A program made the translations under genes and the position numbers. From Chloroflexota bacterium (lineage in GTDB: Bacteria; Chloroflexota; UBA4733): a stretch of DNA of 5,205 bases. The notes under the pieces are model-generated. The model was given only the letters and a program-made list of their open reading frames with translations, was not told where the DNA came from and searched no databases. Position 1 is the stretch's first letter; each line of letters starts with the position of its first letter. Shown one piece after another: positions 4,943 through 5,205 of the stretch. Where the stretch lies: positions 1 through 5,205 of the forward strand of contig JAICXR010000275.1 in the NCBI GenBank assembly GCA_025980355.1. The letters run 5' to 3'.

Positions 4943-5205
4943 TCAATCGCGCACCAGCAACGCGCCGAGGGACTGTTGGAGCGGCGCTACCAGATCGGCG
5001 ACCGAGATGGATACCATCGAGGATCATTCCGACGTTATCGTCGAGCAACATGGCGGCGACCTTGTACATCACGGCGTGCGTGCTCGGGCCCGACGGCAGG
5101 CCATAGGTGCGACGGAGCGCATCCGTGGACAGCACGACCAGCGGCAAATGCGCCGCCAGGGAGGTGGCAATCTCCGTCTTGCCGGTGCAGGGCAGGCCCG
5201 TGATC
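4943..5205 (-). pseudogene. Partial AAA_33/2-phosphoglycerate-kinase-like P-loop kinase, apparently frameshifted
   Basis: The minus strand from 5204 reads ITGLPCTGKTEIATSLAA, a Walker A (GLPCTGKT, 5175-5198) just inside the right edge, so only a few N-terminal residues are missing. STDALRRTYGLP (5138-5103 region) is the D-x-x-R nucleoside/phosphate-kinase motif, and GMILDGIHL (to 5004) matches the family's VILDG(T/V)HL strand. Past this point the frame loses its high third-position GC and becomes Pro/Arg-rich and low complexity up to a stop at 4731, overlapping the Rpn 3' end by 104 nt. Skipping one base of the GG at 5002-5003 restores a coding-like frame, VADLVAPLQQSLGALLVRD, ending at TGA 4943. 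Expected lid and C-terminal regions are absent, so the gene is probably decayed, unless the shift is a sequencing error. If the original frame is real, the CDS extends to 4731. Substrate unknown. Confidence 0.6.

Noticed and set aside
3720..4990. Terminal inverted repeats or target duplications flanking the Rpn gene
   Set aside because: Inspection of both flanks showed no matching repeat pair, so no mobile element boundary is called even though the family is often named transposase.
4976..5203. 75-aa plus-strand open frame at the right edge
   Set aside because: Arg-rich shadow of the minus-strand kinase, which has a clear Walker A motif in the same bases.
1..5205. tRNA, rRNA, CRISPR arrays or riboswitches
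   Set aside because: No cloverleaf, conserved rRNA segment, regularly spaced direct repeats or long leader structure was seen; the only tandem repeat is coding.

Overview
This is a GC-rich bacterial window that is almost fully coding. Five of its six genes lie on the minus strand, namely (right to left) a P-loop kinase remnant, an amidohydrolase, a 2-hydroxyacid dehydrogenase, the recombination ATPase RarA and the start of a carbamoyltransferase. One plus-strand gene, an Rpn-family PD-(D/E)XK nuclease with a DUF4351-like tail, interrupts the series. High GC, third-position GC bias, an apparently leaderless start and an Rpn/DUF4351 protein of this style fit Chloroflexota (for instance a Thermomicrobia-like lineage), but this taxonomic guess is weak and no rRNA or other marker is present.

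Layout: 1-113 (minus) is the N-terminus of a carbamoyltransferase, most like aspartate carbamoyltransferase (PyrB), running off the left edge. 127-1515 (minus) is RarA/MgsA, only 13 nt upstream of it, so the two are probably co-transcribed. 1516-1737 is a 222-nt gap holding the rarA ribosome-binding site and a GC-rich hairpin. 1738-2844 and 2871-3719 (minus) are a D-isomer-specific 2-hydroxyacid dehydrogenase and an amidohydrolase-2 (COG3618-like) hydrolase, 26 nt apart. They form a two-gene catabolic unit of unknown substrate. 3720-3847 is a divergent promoter region. 3848-4834 (plus) is the Rpn-family nuclease. 4835-4942 has no convincing gene. 4943-5205 (minus) is the front part of an AAA_33-type kinase that seems frameshifted and truncated and whose first codons lie beyond the right edge.

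The most interesting signal is inside the Rpn gene. The full-length start (ATG 3848) has no Shine-Dalgarno sequence but sits 6 nt after a TACACT -10 element, as in a leaderless transcript. An in-frame internal ATG at 4571 is preceded by GAGGAGG at ideal spacing, the strongest ribosome-binding site in the window. It would produce an 87-aa C-terminal protein made of the 8-residue repeats plus the DUF4351-like segment. This is the architecture reported for Rpn toxin/antiphage nucleases that encode their own antitoxin within the gene. The Rpn gene stands alone in orientation and next to a decayed gene, consistent with an accessory defence islet inserted into a metabolic region.
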